From NCBI RefSeq assembly GCF_003573695.1, contig NC_039362.1, positions 175,283,690-175,347,689 of the forward strand: DNA of 64,000 bases. The letters are read 5' to 3'. Source of the DNA: Papaver somniferum. Its lineage: Eukaryota > Streptophyta > Magnoliopsida > Ranunculales > Papaveraceae. Numbering within the stretch: position 1 is the stretch's first letter; each line of letters begins with the position of its first letter. The notes beneath the pieces are model-generated. The model made no database searches. It saw only the letters and a program-made list of their open reading frames with translations, and had not been told where the DNA came from. Both the position numbers and the translations under genes were made by a program. Of this stretch, positions 33,291 through 46,920 are shown one piece after another.

Positions 33291-36073
33291 GAAACGCAGG
33301 GGCAACATACCAGAGAATGGTCGATGCTATCTTCAGGGCATGGATTGGTAGTACCTTAGAAGTCTACGTCGACGATATGCTCGTCAAAAGTAAGCTGCGC
33401 AAAGATCACCATCATGATCTGAGAGACATCTTCGAAGCAATGAGGAAACATCACATGAAAGTAAATCCAGAGAAATGCACTTTCGGTGTCACCTCGGGGA
33501 AATTCCTCGGATATCTGGTAAAAAAAAGGGGAATTGAGGTAGACCCAGTGAAGATTCAGGCCATAGTAGAAATGCCATCCCCGAAGAATTTAAAAGAAGT
33601 GCAGAAGCTCAATGGGTCCATAGCATCCTTGGGCAGATTTATTGCCCGATCCTCGGAAAAATGCAAGCATTTCTTCAATATTCTCAAAAAAGGGAGCAAG
33701 TTTGAATGGACCGCAGAATGCGAAGAAGCCTTCCAGAAAATCAAAGAACACCTAGCTTCAATTCTGATCCTGCAGAAGCCGGATCCTGACGAGGTTTTGG
33801 CATTCTACATAGCAGCAACAGAAGATGCAGTTAGCGCAGTGCTGGTCAAAACCAATACGAAGATAGAACAGCCTATCTATTATGTCAGTAAAACCCTCAA
33901 TTCTGCGGAAAGGAACTACACGAAGATCGAACAACTTATCCTAGCATTGGTATGGGCTACTCAAAAGCTGAGAACCTACTTCCTAACTCACTTCATCCGG
34001 GTCCCATGCAAAGCACCACTGGAAGCAGTCCTTAAAAGCGCAGGAAAAATGGGCAGAATAGCCAAGTGGAACACCCACCTGGATCAATTCAACATCATCT
34101 ATGAAATTCAACATTCCCGAAAATCCCAAGTTTTGGCGGATTTCTTAGCAGACCTCCCCCTGGACAACGACGAGGAGATTGAGGGAATACCAGAAGCCGA
34201 GGAAGAAAGCAAGGATTCAATGGATATCCTCGAACCCTCGAGTCAAAGACAATGGGAAGTCTTCGTCGATGGGTCCAAAAATAAGGAAGGAGCAGGAATA
34301 GGCATCGTCATCACCACCCCAACCGGATAAAGGATCGTACAGGCACTCAGGTTAGAATTCAAAGAGCATACTAACAACATCGTCGAATACGAGGAAGTCG
34401 TACATGCCCTCCGTTTAATAATAGAAATGGGGGTAACCGATGTAAGACTGACAACTGATTCACAGCTTGTCATACGGCAAATAGGGCTCGAGTACAATGT
34501 GTATGACGACACCCTCTCAACTTACATGGCCTTGGTCCAAACATTGGCATCACAAATTCCAAACATCAAGTTCCGGCACTTATGCAGAAGGGATCTCAGG
34601 CACGCGGATGCCCTAACATATATATCATCTATGCTGAAGGACAAAAGCGTCGAAGTTATTAAGATAACAAGGGTATACGAGGCTTCGATTTCATCACAAT
34701 TCTCCTTCGCTACCAATCAAGATACAGTGGAAGAAAATATCGAAGACCAGGTAGGAGAAGACATCCATAACGATTTTGACGAAGAAGACATCCTGTCAAG
34801 AGCAAATCAAGACGAAGATTTCAGCAACGAAGATGATTGGAGAAAGGTGATCCATGCGTTTCTCCAAGAAGGAACTTTACCCGCGGATCATAAACAAGCC
34901 AGGAAAATACTCTCCAAAGCAGGAAGATATGACCTTCGGGATGGAATCCTGTACAAGAAATCCTTCCTCGGACCGCTACTACGCTGCTTGTCCAGAAAAG
35001 AGGGGCATCAAATTCTAAAGGACATCCATTATGGCGACGCAGGGAATCATAGCGGCATGAGATCACTAGCCGACAAACCAAAAATACAAGGATATTACTG
35101 GCCCACAATGATACAAGATGCCGCAAGAATGTCCCGACGATGTGAAGAATGTCAGCGTTTCGCCAAAAAGATACACGCGCCAGCAACAACGTTAAATTCT
35201 GTAGGTAGCCCGTGGCCATTTGTAAAATGGTGTGTAGATATCGTCGGGCCTTTCATCGAGGGATCAGGGAAAAGACGATTTTTGATAGTAGCCACGGACT
35301 ACTTCAGTAAATGGGTGGAAGCTAAAGCCTTATCCAGGATCAGAGACGTGGATGTGTTTACTTTCATATTCCAAAACATCATTTGCAGGTTCGGCATACC
35401 AGCAGAAATCGTGTTCGATAATGGTAAGCAGCTACAAGGGAAAAATATAGACATGCTCTTCGATACTTTCAAAATAAGGAAGAACAAATCCACCCCCATA
35501 TACCCTCAAAGCAACGGACAAGCGGAGGACACTAACAAGACCCTCTCCCTTATCCTCAAAAAGAAATTAGACGAACATAAGGGGCGATGGTGTGAACAGT
35601 TGCACAATGTGTTATGGGCATACATGACAACACGAAGATCTGCCACTGGGGAATCCCCGTTTCTCCTCACTTATGGAGCTGAAGCGGTCATCCCAACAGA
35701 AATCCTCATGCCAACCACAAAGACTGAAGCATGGGAGAAAAATCTCACAACACACATGATGTTGGAGAGATTGGACGACTTGGAAGGAAGAAGGGAAGCA
35801 GCATTGCAGAAGATGGAAAATTATCAACGAAGACTAGCAAGGGAGTACAACAAAAAGGTAAAACTTCGAAATTTTGTAGAGGGGCAGTATGTGCTAAGAA
35901 CAATCCCACAGTACCAACGAGAAAAGAAATGGGGAAATGTAGCACCTACGTGGGGAGGACCTTTTATAATACACGACATTGCGGGGAACGGTTCCTACCA
36001 TCTTCGCAATATGAAAGGAGAAGTTCTCCGACATCCTTGGAATGCTAAGTGGCTCAAACCATACTACCCATAG
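33291..36073 (+). pseudogene. Ty3/gypsy pol remnant: reverse transcriptase, RNase H, integrase
   Basis: One reading frame runs to TAG at 36071 with a single in-frame stop, TAA at 34328-34330 inside RNase H. The reverse transcriptase half begins after its fingers and shows the catalytic YVDDMLVKS and the downstream VKKRGIEVDP. A second RNase H-like domain carries VDGSKNKEGAG, split from the rest by the TAA. Integrase follows with the zinc-binding H-H-C-C pattern (CEECQ), catalytic Asp residues in KWCVDIVGPF and IVFDNG, and Glu in NGQAEDTNK. It ends KWLKPYYP, as Tat-lineage pol does. The 5' part is lost at the junction at 33290, so it cannot give a working polyprotein. Confidence 0.85.
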
Positions 36074-36869
36074 GTACAACACAGCTTTGCATCTGCGTGA
36101 AGAATCCCAGAAGAAGAAGGCAGCGTAACCGCTCTACATGTTTCTATCTCTGGACGAGGAGTAGCAAGCCTCAACCTATCAATCAAACAAGCCTTCTGAA
36201 ATTCGAGTAAACAAAACTAATCAACAATATTGGGGAAAGTAGTCAACCTACAATCTCTCAGGGCTCTCCCATCAGTGTCCATAAGTGTAAGACCGGGGAG
36301 AAGACACCCAGCAGAAAGAGATACCCAACCAATCTTAAGGCAACGGGTCGACGGAATGGGTGTATGTAAATATTTTTACCCCATATCCTAGAACGTTGCC
36401 TCGACCCCCACCGTCTGGGAATCCTCTGGCCAAGGGTTCGCCAGCAGGGTGACAGGTCTCAAGACGATCACGAAGGTACCTCCCTTCGGTATCTCACCCA
36501 AACACTTAAAAAAACTCTTCTTTTGTTTTTAGTGTCCTTCCTCACAATGCTTAAAATAAACAACAAACTGATTTTGCAGGTATATCAAAAAAATGATCCA
36601 TTTCATAAAGGTTGGTTACAAAAAGCGGCAAGGCCAATACAAGGAATACACATCAAAAATATTTTTTTTACAAAATACTAGCAAAATCTAACGGAAGGCT
36701 AATGATGCCGCGGCCTCTACTTAGATGATGCCGCCCCATCAGCAAGGTTTTTCCGAAGAGTTGAAGGGACTCTCCCACCAGATGAGGTTCCCGAGGAGCC
36801 AGGCAAGGAGGCAGGTACTGGACGACGCGGATAGCTCTTCACGAGGCCATGCTCGGTCTTAAGGCCAAG
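36074..36869. other. Noncoding spacer between pol and the antisense gene
   Basis: No coding on either strand. It contains GC-richer stretches (36340-36480) and would be the 3' untranslated region for both the pol transcript and the antisense gene. Confidence 0.6.
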
Positions 36870-38462
36870 CTAAATCTTCTCCAGCATCTTTTTTGTCTCC
36901 TCAGCCAAATGACACCGAGCCTTATGCATAATAACTGTCGTCCGCTGGTGGGCTTGGGATAACAACGAAGATAGACGATTCACTTCTTTAGAAGCAGCAC
37001 CAACGGCCTCCTCGCAGGATGCCGCCAAACTCTTAAAATGATTAGTCTGTTCTTCCTGTTGGGCTAAGGAAGATTGAGCCTTTTCAAATTTTTCATTTGC
37101 AACGCGGAGTTGTCCCTCGAGCTCTGAAAAAGACAACACAAGGGAGTTAGCACAGAAAAGACACAATCACACTCGACGAAATAGGGTTATACCTTCGACA
37201 CAAGCCGAAGCCTCTTCATACTCATTAACAACCGCATCTCGCGCTTCATCAAGATGGTCATATTCCGCGGATAATTTTTTATAATCTATTTGAAGGTTGG
37301 TGAGAGTAAATTGACTGGCATATAATTCTACCTGCTTCATTGAATCCATGTGACGAAGGTGGTTGACTTTGTTGTTTATCTCTGATACCCCTTTGCTAAG
37401 TCTATACATACATACTTCGAGATTTCTCTCAGACTCAGCCTGGCGGGCTATTTCAGCGCGAGACGCCGCAAGGGATTTGCTTAGAGCCCCAACTTCGGCT
37501 CTGGCATCGTCCCTTTCTCTGGTAAGACACAACATGCTCTCCTTAACTCCCGGAAAAGGAAGGGAGCGAGCCTTTCGTAATTCCTCTTCCAGAAGATGTA
37601 TTCTAGACTCCAACAATGAAGTGCGCTCACGGGATTCCCGCAGATTCTCACGTGTCCACAGCAGCGTACCATTGAACAAAGTACGGTCATGGTTATACAA
37701 ATTCTGCATATCAACCATTTGAACATACCTTGCACGTCATCCCTCAGCCCGAGCGTCCCACTTTTTGGCTTCGCTCTTAATTTTCTCGACCATCTCTTTG
37801 ATACGAGATTTTTGCCGTGCCCTTTCATTTCGAAGCCATATCAGCTCAGGGACGCCACCCACTGAAGATAGGGTGGAGAAACTCAGACAGAACAACAAAG
37901 TAGAAGAGAGGAATTACGAGAGAAAAAATGGAGAAGAACCAAACCTGTGAAAGATGAAACTTGGCCGCGGGTTTGTTCTAACTCAGCGCGTACGGCGGCA
38001 AGCTCTGAACGAAGACCAGTCTCCGCTGCACCCATCCTTTCTTTCTCTTTAAGGCTATTCTTCAATTCTTGTATCTCCACCTCAGCCGCAGATAAGGCCT
38101 TTTCTCTATGACGAAGCTTGGCCTCCAGCTTCAAAGATTTCGCTTTAAAGAATTGATACAACACATGGTTACAATTCTCACTCCTCATCATCTACACATC
38201 AAATGGAAAACATTATTACACCGAAGAGATATGTACGAAGACTTACCTCCAAGACACGCTGCTGGGGAAAACCGTATTGGTACCCATCGGCTACGGCCAT
38301 CATGTCGGCAACAGAAGTGGGAGGATCCGATACGAGGGTGGATTCGGGAACACTCAAGCTTCTCCCCCACATCTCAGATACACGCGCCTCGGAAGATAGT
38401 TCCATCATCCGACGGGTATAAGCATCGGAATCCTTCTCACCAACAACCACCGGGGCAGGATG
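36870..38462 (-). pseudogene. Antisense gene of the Tat element, 3' exons (coiled-coil part)
   Basis: Minus-strand exons with GT-AG borders: 38462-38247, 38191-37945, 37861 to about 37735, about 37718-37193, and 37123-36870 ending in TAG. The products are long Glu/Lys/Ala-rich coiled-coil segments. Splices at 38247/38191 and 37193/37123 keep the frame. In the third exon an extra G near 37744 puts TGA in frame; without it the frame would continue to the next donor. The 5' half lies beyond the CACTA insertion. The cellular role of these antisense proteins is not known. Confidence 0.65.
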
Positions 38463-38491
38463 CACTACAAAAAAACTGACCAAAGGCTACT
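38463..38491 (+). repeat. Left terminal inverted repeat of the CACTA element
   Basis: 29 bp matching the right end with two differences; preceded by target copy ATG. Confidence 0.92.
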
Positions 38492-39546
38492 AAAATTTTC
38501 CAACAATAGAAAAAATTTAGTTGCTTCACAGTTTAAGACACTAGGAAAGGCAACTGTGGTGGTGTATTGATTTGAGCCACTAAACGGTAAGCAACTATAG
38601 TTTCTAAAACCCTTTAGAAATAAGTATGCGCCAACTAAACAAATGCGCTAGTAGCTTGAGACATTCAACCACTTGGAAAAAAACAACGGCGGGATATTAG
38701 TTACCTAACCCTCTATTCAGCGACTAAAATAACACAACTACCAGAAAGCCTAGTTGAATAGAACTTTGGGAACTAACCATGCCAACTACAGTAGGCATAT
38801 TCATTGAGCTACTTCCAAGAAACAACTTAGGATTCTTAGTAGCTTAACTTAAAGAAGAGATATTAATTTAATAAGGGAATGACTAAGTTGTTGGTGTAGT
38901 GAAGCTTTGTCGCTAAGTTCTCTAAGATCAAAATCTAGGCACGCATGTTATTGTGATCACATTTGTATAGATGATATTGTTGTTTAGTAATAAAGTTGTT
39001 TAAACACCATGCGTCAGTGCTAAACCAATTTCAAACAATTACCAAGCCAATTGGTACGTAATATCAATATCCAAGAAAATATTAAAATTAGTGGTACGTA
39101 TATTTGAAATACAGAAAAAAAAAATCAGATGGAACATGGGATGGCCTGCTGAGTGCCGGCTGCGGCATTATAACATTTCGGTCCAATTTGAAAGGAATAA
39201 TAAATAATGCGAAAAAAGTTGCAAGCATACAAAAGACAAGCACTCTTTTCACGTTAGGGTTGTAACTTAAATATATAACTTCGCTAAATGTCAGAAGAGT
39301 AGAGTACTGGGATAAAAGGATAATCGATTGGTCTTGCTCATTATTTGTGGATAAAGCTTAAAAAAAAGAACTATTTCATTACGCTAGATTATTAACCAAA
39401 AGTCTTATTGAATCCACATATGCATACCAGGTTCCCCATGGAGAAATGCCTTATTCACGGTAGCAACCGCACCTCTGGAGCATTGTTCTTATGGTGCATT
39501 CTCCACCATAGCGTGCAAAAACATCACCTTCCCAAAATGTAGGCTA

Positions 39547-42500
39547 TCAGAATCCCATATCTCCAAGTTCAAAGTCATCGTCTTCGTCAGTGGTGTAAAC
39601 TGCGTCACTATCAGCTTCCTCCTCCTCCTCCTCTTGTCTTTGGATGGCAGCTATTACTTCTTTATGGCTGATGGTTTCTGGTAGAACATCAGTCCTATCC
39701 CAAACCATATTTTCATTGTGATCTTGTTGGGGCACTCGTCTAAGATCGTTGATTGAATAACTTGAATACCATTCTTGATACGCTTCATCAGAACTCGAGT
39801 TTTCTGGTGCAATAAGTTCCACTGAATTTTTTTCTGGAATGTTATAAGAGCAGCGAGGTCGTGTTTTTATAACCACTTCCAATTGTCGATTCTTTATGTC
39901 CTTCATATAGAAAACCTGTTTTGCTTGGTGCGCTAACGCAAATGGTTCATTCGCATAACAGGTTCTGTTGAGATTAACACAAGTAAATCCGTAGCTATCT
40001 CTTTTGGAGCCACCTTGATTTGCAACCGGACGCCAATTGCATTTGAAAAAAAGAATTCGTAATTGGTTTAAATAGCGTGCCTCGATAATTTCAGATACCA
40101 CTCCATAATAATCATTCATATCATCATCTTCACCTTTCCCCTCCCTTTATACATACTCCACTATTCTATGTCTTCTGTCGCATCTCCCACGCTTTTGTAT
40201 GGAATCTGAACCCGTTGATGATGTATCCGTTTAAAGACGAACATTCTTTATTAGGACCTTGACTCAGCGAATAGAGTTCATCACTCACCATACCATTTTT
40301 GTGCAGTTGATATATCTATTCATGTACATATATTCATATATTAGTTCAGGTTATGAAATCCTAAAAACATTTATTGTGTTTGAGTATATATAAACGCACT
40401 TACTTTGCTGGCAAACCAAAAAGGAAATTCTTCCTTGTGTCTTCTTTCAACGCCAGCATCTCTTATTCCACGCCTTTTTAATTCTTCTCTATGTTCACTG
40501 TAAGTGGAATGCTTCATATAGTTCACTACTGAATTGACACAATTTAAAGATTATTGGCCTTAAAAGCAAAACAAAACGTATATACTTCTCGTACGGCTCC
40601 ACTTCTGCAGTATTCTGCAGAGCATAAAGTTGGATTTGTTGCATTTCTGAGTCCTCAAGCGTTCCCAAAGTTTCAGCTCCAATGGGCCGACCAGATTGTC
40701 TGAAAACGACTAATTTCTCACGTGAGGGTGGTTGTTCATAATCCTCATTCCTTGAGACCCGATTGAATTTTGTATAAGTACTGTTCAAGTATCGCGTAAG
40801 CATAGTGAGACTCTCTTCTATTAAGTATGCTTCAGCCATAGAGCCTTCTGGACATGCTTTATTTCGCACATAAGACTTTAACTTGCGCAGATACCTAAAA
40901 TGTAATTCTTATTAGAATTCACTGGCGTAATTTAAGTAAAATTGTACAAATATACACTGCAAAAAGTACAGAAAAAATGTGTGTGAAGTATCTAAGAATC
41001 GTATATTTGTTTTCTTGAACTGATGTAAGAAAACTATCATTAACATTAATATTTAGAATTCAGAATATACAGAAAATGGTTAAACCATACCTCTCAATCG
41101 GGTACATCCAACGATATTGAACTGGACCAGCATCCTTTGCTTGTTGTGGTATATGAATTGGCAAATGCATCATCACGGCAAAAAATCCCGGGGGGAATAT
41201 TTTTTCCAACTTGAACAAAGTAATTGCAATTATGTCTTCTAGTTTGTCTAGATCCGCTATGTTGAGAACTTGTGTACACAACGCTTTAAAAAACATACAA
41301 AGCTCACTCACTGCGTCATACACATCCTCAGGAAGTAATCCTCGTAACGTGATTGGCAGTAAGCATTCCATTAGCACATGGCAGTCATGACTTTTCAGAC
41401 CCATAATCTTTCGATCTTTAACATTAACACAACGAGAAATATTTGATGAATATCCATCGGGAACCTTGATATCCTTCAAAGTCCTACAAAAAGTATCCAT
41501 CTCCTTCGTGGACATCACATACCTAGCTGGTGGCATAACAAATTTGTCTCCTTTTTTTTTCGGATGTAACTCCGGTCTTATTCCCATATCCTTGAGATCA
41601 AAACGGGCCTTGATATTGTCTTTTGTCTTCCCTTCTACTTTCATTACTGTTCCCAACAAAATTTCCAAGATATTTTTCTCAATGTGCATCACGTGAAGAT
41701 TATGGAAACACAAAATTGTGCTCACATATGGCAACTCTTCCCGAAAAATACACTTTTTTTTTTCCAATTGTGGTCAAAATCGACCGGTACTGTTGGTGTC
41801 AGACCGTTCTGTTTGGCATTCTTACCAAATTCTACTTGCTCAAAATGTGCCAACTGATGATTTATCTCATCCCCATTCATTAGATGTGGTTTTTCTCTAA
41901 GCTCTTTTTCCCCGTTGAAGGGTGTTGTCTGTTGTCGCCACTTGTGATCAGCAGGCAAGAACCGACGATGTTGCATGTAACAAAACTTACCTCCATACCG
42001 CAGTCGAGTTGAACATGGGTCGGACCCACAACACGGACATGCTAAGGACCCCTTGGTGCTCCACCCGGAGAGCATAGCTAGTGCAGGAAAGTCATTAATA
42101 GTGCCAAGCAATGCTGCGCGCAACTGAAAATACTCTTTCTTCGAAGCATCGTAAGTGGTAACACCAACGTACCATAATTCCTTCAATTCTTCTATAAGGG
42201 GTTGTAAATAAACATCGATATCATTTCCCGGTGACTTGGGTCCCGAAATTATCATAGACAAAATGAAGTTTTGCTCTTGCATAACCTCCCATGGTGGTAA
42301 GTTGTAGATGATTAGAACCACTGGCCATGTACTATGCGGATTCATCATATTTCCGTAAGGATTCATGCCATCACTTGCTAATGCAAGTCTCACATTCCTA
42401 GGGTCAGCTGCAAACGTTGGATGCCTCTTATCAAAGTTTTTCCATGTCTTCGCATCAGCAGGATGTCTCAAAAGTCCATCATTGATACGTTCTTCAGCAT

Positions 42501-43350
42501 GATATCGCATATCAGTAGCAGGCTGTGGAGACATAAATAACTTTTGAAGTCTGGGCTTCAAGTTGAAGTACCTTAGTTTTTTTTCAGGAATCTTCTTCCC
42601 TTTCGGTGTCCTTCTATTTTCTGACCCGTTATTAGTATTAGATGAAACGGTTTTCCATCTAGAAACACCACATACCCGACAATCATTTCTATCCGCGTCA
42701 TCTTTCCAATATAACATGCAATCGTTAGGACAAGCATCGATCTTAGTGTATCTATGACCCAAGTTACTGATTGTTTTCCTAGCTTCGTAAAAGTTCCTTG
42801 GAAGTTTGGCATCTGGAAATGCCTTGATCAAGAGATTCAGTAGCACGTTAAACCACTTGATGCTCAGACCACCTTGGCACTTGATGTGAAGCAAGTGTAT
42901 AGTAAAGGACAACCGTGAGTACTTTTCACAACCAGGATATAGTGGAACCTTTGCATCTTCCAGTACCTGGTAAAAATTTGAAGCTTCGTCTTTTGGAGCA
43001 TCTTCATCATAATCAGGCACCATCTCATTTATCAGTTCCTTCATTCGGTCGTCTTCATCCCAAATCACAGTACCAGTAGACATATAGTCCTCCTCCTCAC
43101 CCTCCCCATGGTATATCCAATGGACATATCCTTGCAGAAACCCTTTCCACATTATATGTGCCTCCACCTTACTTGGTTTGAGTAAGTTTTTGTTATTGCA
43201 CTTTCTACACGGACACCATATTTCCTCCCCTAGTTCTAAGTCGCGACACGCAAATTTCATGAAATTTTTGACACCCGCTTCATAGTCAAGATGGTTTCTT
43301 GGCAGTTCCAACCAACTCTTGTCGATAGTTTCATCTTCTTCGAAATCCAT
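39547..43350 (-). pseudogene. TNPD-type CACTA transposase, broken by a frameshift and a stop
   Basis: Exons on the minus strand: 43350-41091, 40894 to about 40592, 40497-40404, and 40315-39547, joined by GT-AG introns that keep frame. Domains in order: transposase-associated zinc-binding domain (CPCRKCNN, residues 45-52), Tnp2 transposase (LASDGMNPYG and GPKSPGNDIDVYLQPLIEEL), DUF4218 (RGLLPEDVYDAV to QYRWMYPIERY) and DUF4216 (FFKCNWRP). The protein would cut the element's ends. A frameshift lies between 41725 and 41765, beside a run of ten A. TAG replaces the expected codon at 40166-40168 and another frame change follows before 40119. As it stands it cannot make a full transposase. Confidence 0.88.
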
Positions 43351-43749
43351 ACTGAACGCCAGGGTAATCTCTTTAAATCTAATCTGGGCAGCAGCTTACA
43401 AATGCACTTTAGGAGGGATCCCTGGAAAACAGTAAAGTGAGATTAGCATTGCCATCGCCAATGAGAAAGTTCAGAAATATATTATAGGAGCAAGCTACAC
43501 AAACTTGAGAAAACTCCAATACAGATGTTTCATTTTCGTCATCGATATAGACGGCAGAATAGTCTAACACTAACTACAACAAGCATAGATATTCTACCAT
43601 ATATCCTATTACTATTCTTTTCATCCTTATCAAACAAGATATCAGAAAAATGGATTCGCAGTTCCTATTACTATTCTTTCTTAGTACGTGCATTATTTTT
43701 ATTAGTGCATTTGATAAGTCCCAATAACAAATTTTTTTACAAGGCCATA
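43351..43749. other. Upstream region of the transposase gene
   Basis: AT-rich sequence 5' of the minus-strand transposase gene. It probably holds its promoter, but no clear TATA box was picked out. Confidence 0.35.
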
Positions 43750-44945
43750 GATATCTCCTGGACCAAGACCACCTAAATGATCATCTATTACAATGTATTC
43801 CGACATTTGATATTGGCATTGATCGGAAAACATAGTCGAAACTTAAATTCTAAAAGAAGACTTTTGAAGTTTCACGATGACTTCAATTTTCGAACGTTTG
43901 CACCAAAATCGGATTAGCTATCCTCATATAATCAGGTTATTTAATTATTATTTATTTGTTGCACAAGGTGTATCTCATGGACCAAGATCACCTAAATGAT
44001 CATCTATTACAATGTAGTCAACATTTGATTTTTATATTGGTATTGATCAGAAAACATGGTAGAAAATTAAAATCTCACAGACGACTTTTGAAGTTCCTTG
44101 GTGACTTCAATTTTTGAACATTTGTACCAAAATCGGACTAATTATCGGATTCTGCAGAAGGTGTATCTCCTGGATCAAGATCACCTAAATGATCATCTAT
44201 TGCAATGTAGTCCAACATTTATTATTGGTATCGATCGGAAAACATGGTCGAAACTTAAAATATCACTGTCAACTTTTGAAGTTCCTCGGTGACTTCAATT
44301 TTCGTACGTTTGAACCAAAATCGGATTAACTATCCTCATATAATCTGGTTATTTAATTAGTACTTATTTGTTGCACAAGGTGTATCTCATGGACCAAGAT
44401 CACCTAAATGATCATCTATTGCAATAGAGTCCAACATTTGATTTCGATACTGGTATTGATCAGAAAACATGGTCGAAAATTAAAATCTCACGGACGACTT
44501 TTGAAGTTCCTTAGTGACTTCAATTTTTGAACGTTTGTACCAAAATCGGATTAACTATCGGATTCTGCAGAAGGTGTATCTCCTGGATCAAGATCACCTA
44601 AATGATCATCTATTGCAACGTAATCCAACATTTGATATTGGTAATGATTGGAAAACATGGTCGAAACTTAAAATATCAAAGACGACTTTTGAAGTTACTC
44701 GGTGACTTAAATTTTTGAACGTTTGTACCAAAATCGGATTATCAATCGGATTTTGCAAAAGGTGTATCTACTGGATCAAGATAACCTAAATGATCATCTA
44801 TTGCAATAGAGTCCAACATTTGATATTGGTAATGATTGGAAAACATGGTCGAAACTTAAAATATCACAGACGACTTTTGAAGTACCTCGGTCACTTCAAT
44901 TTTTGAACGTTTGTACCAAAATCAGATTAATTATCCTCAATTTAC
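43750..44945 (+). repeat. Tandem array of about 190-220 bp units inside the CACTA element
   Basis: The block (C)TGGA(C/T)CAAGATCACCTAA recurs near 43759, 43978, 44171, 44389, 44583 and 44771, at spacings of 219, 193, 218, 194 and 188 bp. The alternation gives a higher-order dimer of about 412 bp: the longer monomers carry an extra ATAATC(A/T)GGTTATTTAATTA segment. It lies between the 5' ends of the two divergent genes. Confidence 0.9.
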
Positions 44946-46920
44946 AAACAGATCCAAGAAGCAGCATTTTATTTTATTGAGAGTTATTGTTCTTGATCAA
45001 AAAATACGAATGGTTGATGTTCAAACTTTGTTATTTCCACATTACATTGAATTGGATGTACTTACCAAACTTCATGGCGGATGATAGATATCATGAACCC
45101 TACTAATGGTTGGATGAATAAAAGCAATTTCAAGAACCTCTTATCTTACTCTCTCTGACAGTGTAATAAAAATTTCGTTTATCTTGCCACCACAACCTAA
45201 AACATAACAAAGGTTTTTCTCGGTTTCAGAAATATAGGCCGAGACAGGCCGATTTCACGTACAAATTAGGCCGATTTCACGTACAAATTATACATGAAAC
45301 AAGTCTATATTTTTGAAACGAAAGGGTATGAGTTACTACTTTACATCACGTCTATGCATCATACAGATACTAAAAATAAACTTGATTCAGGATAAAAAAC
45401 TCAAGCTTCAAACATCGTGGTCTGGGCTAGAGACAGATTAATGAATATGTAAGTGGTAGCCTGATAGGGAAGGGATTGGGGTCCATGATTTTTTTTTACA
45501 TATTTCTTTTTCTATTTAAATTTGAAAACATTTCACTATATCGTTGTACGGGAGCAATACGTGAAAGAGTAATTTGCAATTGCTCCGAACTTTTTATCTG
45601 CCTAATTCTCTTTATGGTGATCAAAACCTAAAAAAAAAAAACCCTAAGCGGACTAATAAAAATAAAAATAAGGCATTGTTGTGTAATCACCGGCTCACGT
45701 AGCCAACATATCATAGTCTAAATGAACATACTAAATTAGTATAATACAAAAAAAAGAGATAAAGAGAGAAATGTGGAACTGTATTACAATGTTTTATATG
45801 TATTTCCCTCGACCTCAATTAAGTCGATACATAGAAGGTTCAAGACCTTGACTCGTGTCACTCATGGGATTCTAAAGAATCCTTAAGGAATAAAAAGATC
45901 GGTTGTGCTAGACACCATGAAGTCACCGCAAGAGAGAAACTCCTGGGATCCACCGGGAGACAATAGGAAGTGGCCTTTTGATTTTTTGTGGGTACCACAT
46001 TTTTGTGTTTCACATGGTGATTTCACCATGAAAAAATCACGGTTAGTCTATATTTATAGAAAAAAATAAACTCACTTATCTTTATCTTGAGTAAGTGGTA
46101 TTATCACCAAACTTTCTCTATATAACAGGCGGGCGTCTCCATCACAGCAGCAGAGAGAACCGAGATAAGGAAGGATAAAATTTCGTGAAATATTTTGGCT
46201 GAAAATTAGGGAAAGTTCGAGAATTCGTTAGAGAAAAAGGGAAACTTGGTTTCTAGATTTTTGGAAAGAAGATATCGAAGAAAAAAAATTCAATTTTTTC
46301 TCAGTTAACCCTAAATTGATTTGAGCGGGATGAAACTCAAACTGAAATTTTTTTGGGCGGGATTATTCCCGGTTGATGTGTATCTGTTCGGCTATATAAA
46401 GATCCCTAAAATCATGAAGATTGTAATCCAATCTCAGCTCCATCTTACGAAGGTGTATTTTCTTTTCAATTTTCTCTTCAAACCCTAAGCTTGATTTTTT
46501 GTATCAAAACCTAATTGATTTTTTCTGTATTTTTTTCGACAGGGAACTTATCTAATTTGGGTTGTTGTGTTCTTACTGGTATGTTTCTTTTGAATATTAA
46601 TCTTGGAAGGAATATCTTCGTGTTTTTTTTCTTCATGTTTTGGGTTAATATTTTCTTGTTTTGATACTGTCATGAATTGAGTTTTACGCCTCAGTGTTAT
46701 AACTTGTTCCTTTCATGAATTGAGTTTTGCGAATGGCTGGGTATTAAAAAAATTACTGGTATAATGGATTTCAATATGTATTCTAGTGGTTAAATTGATT
46801 TTGTCAACATTTTGAGGATTTATCTTACGGATCAAATGGTTGTTGAATTGTGTGCTTAAATGTATATATCTGTGGATTTGTTATTCTCAATAATTTTTAG
46901 GTGTTTTTATTTCATCAGAT
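44946..46920. promoter_or_regulatory. Upstream and leader region of the TNPA-like gene
   Basis: No coding sequence. TATA-like CTATATAACAGG (46118) and GGCTATATAAAG (46391) precede the ATG at 46921. Sequence from 46450 on may include a leader intron (T-rich, with GACAGG near 46540). Transcription start is not known. Confidence 0.4.
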
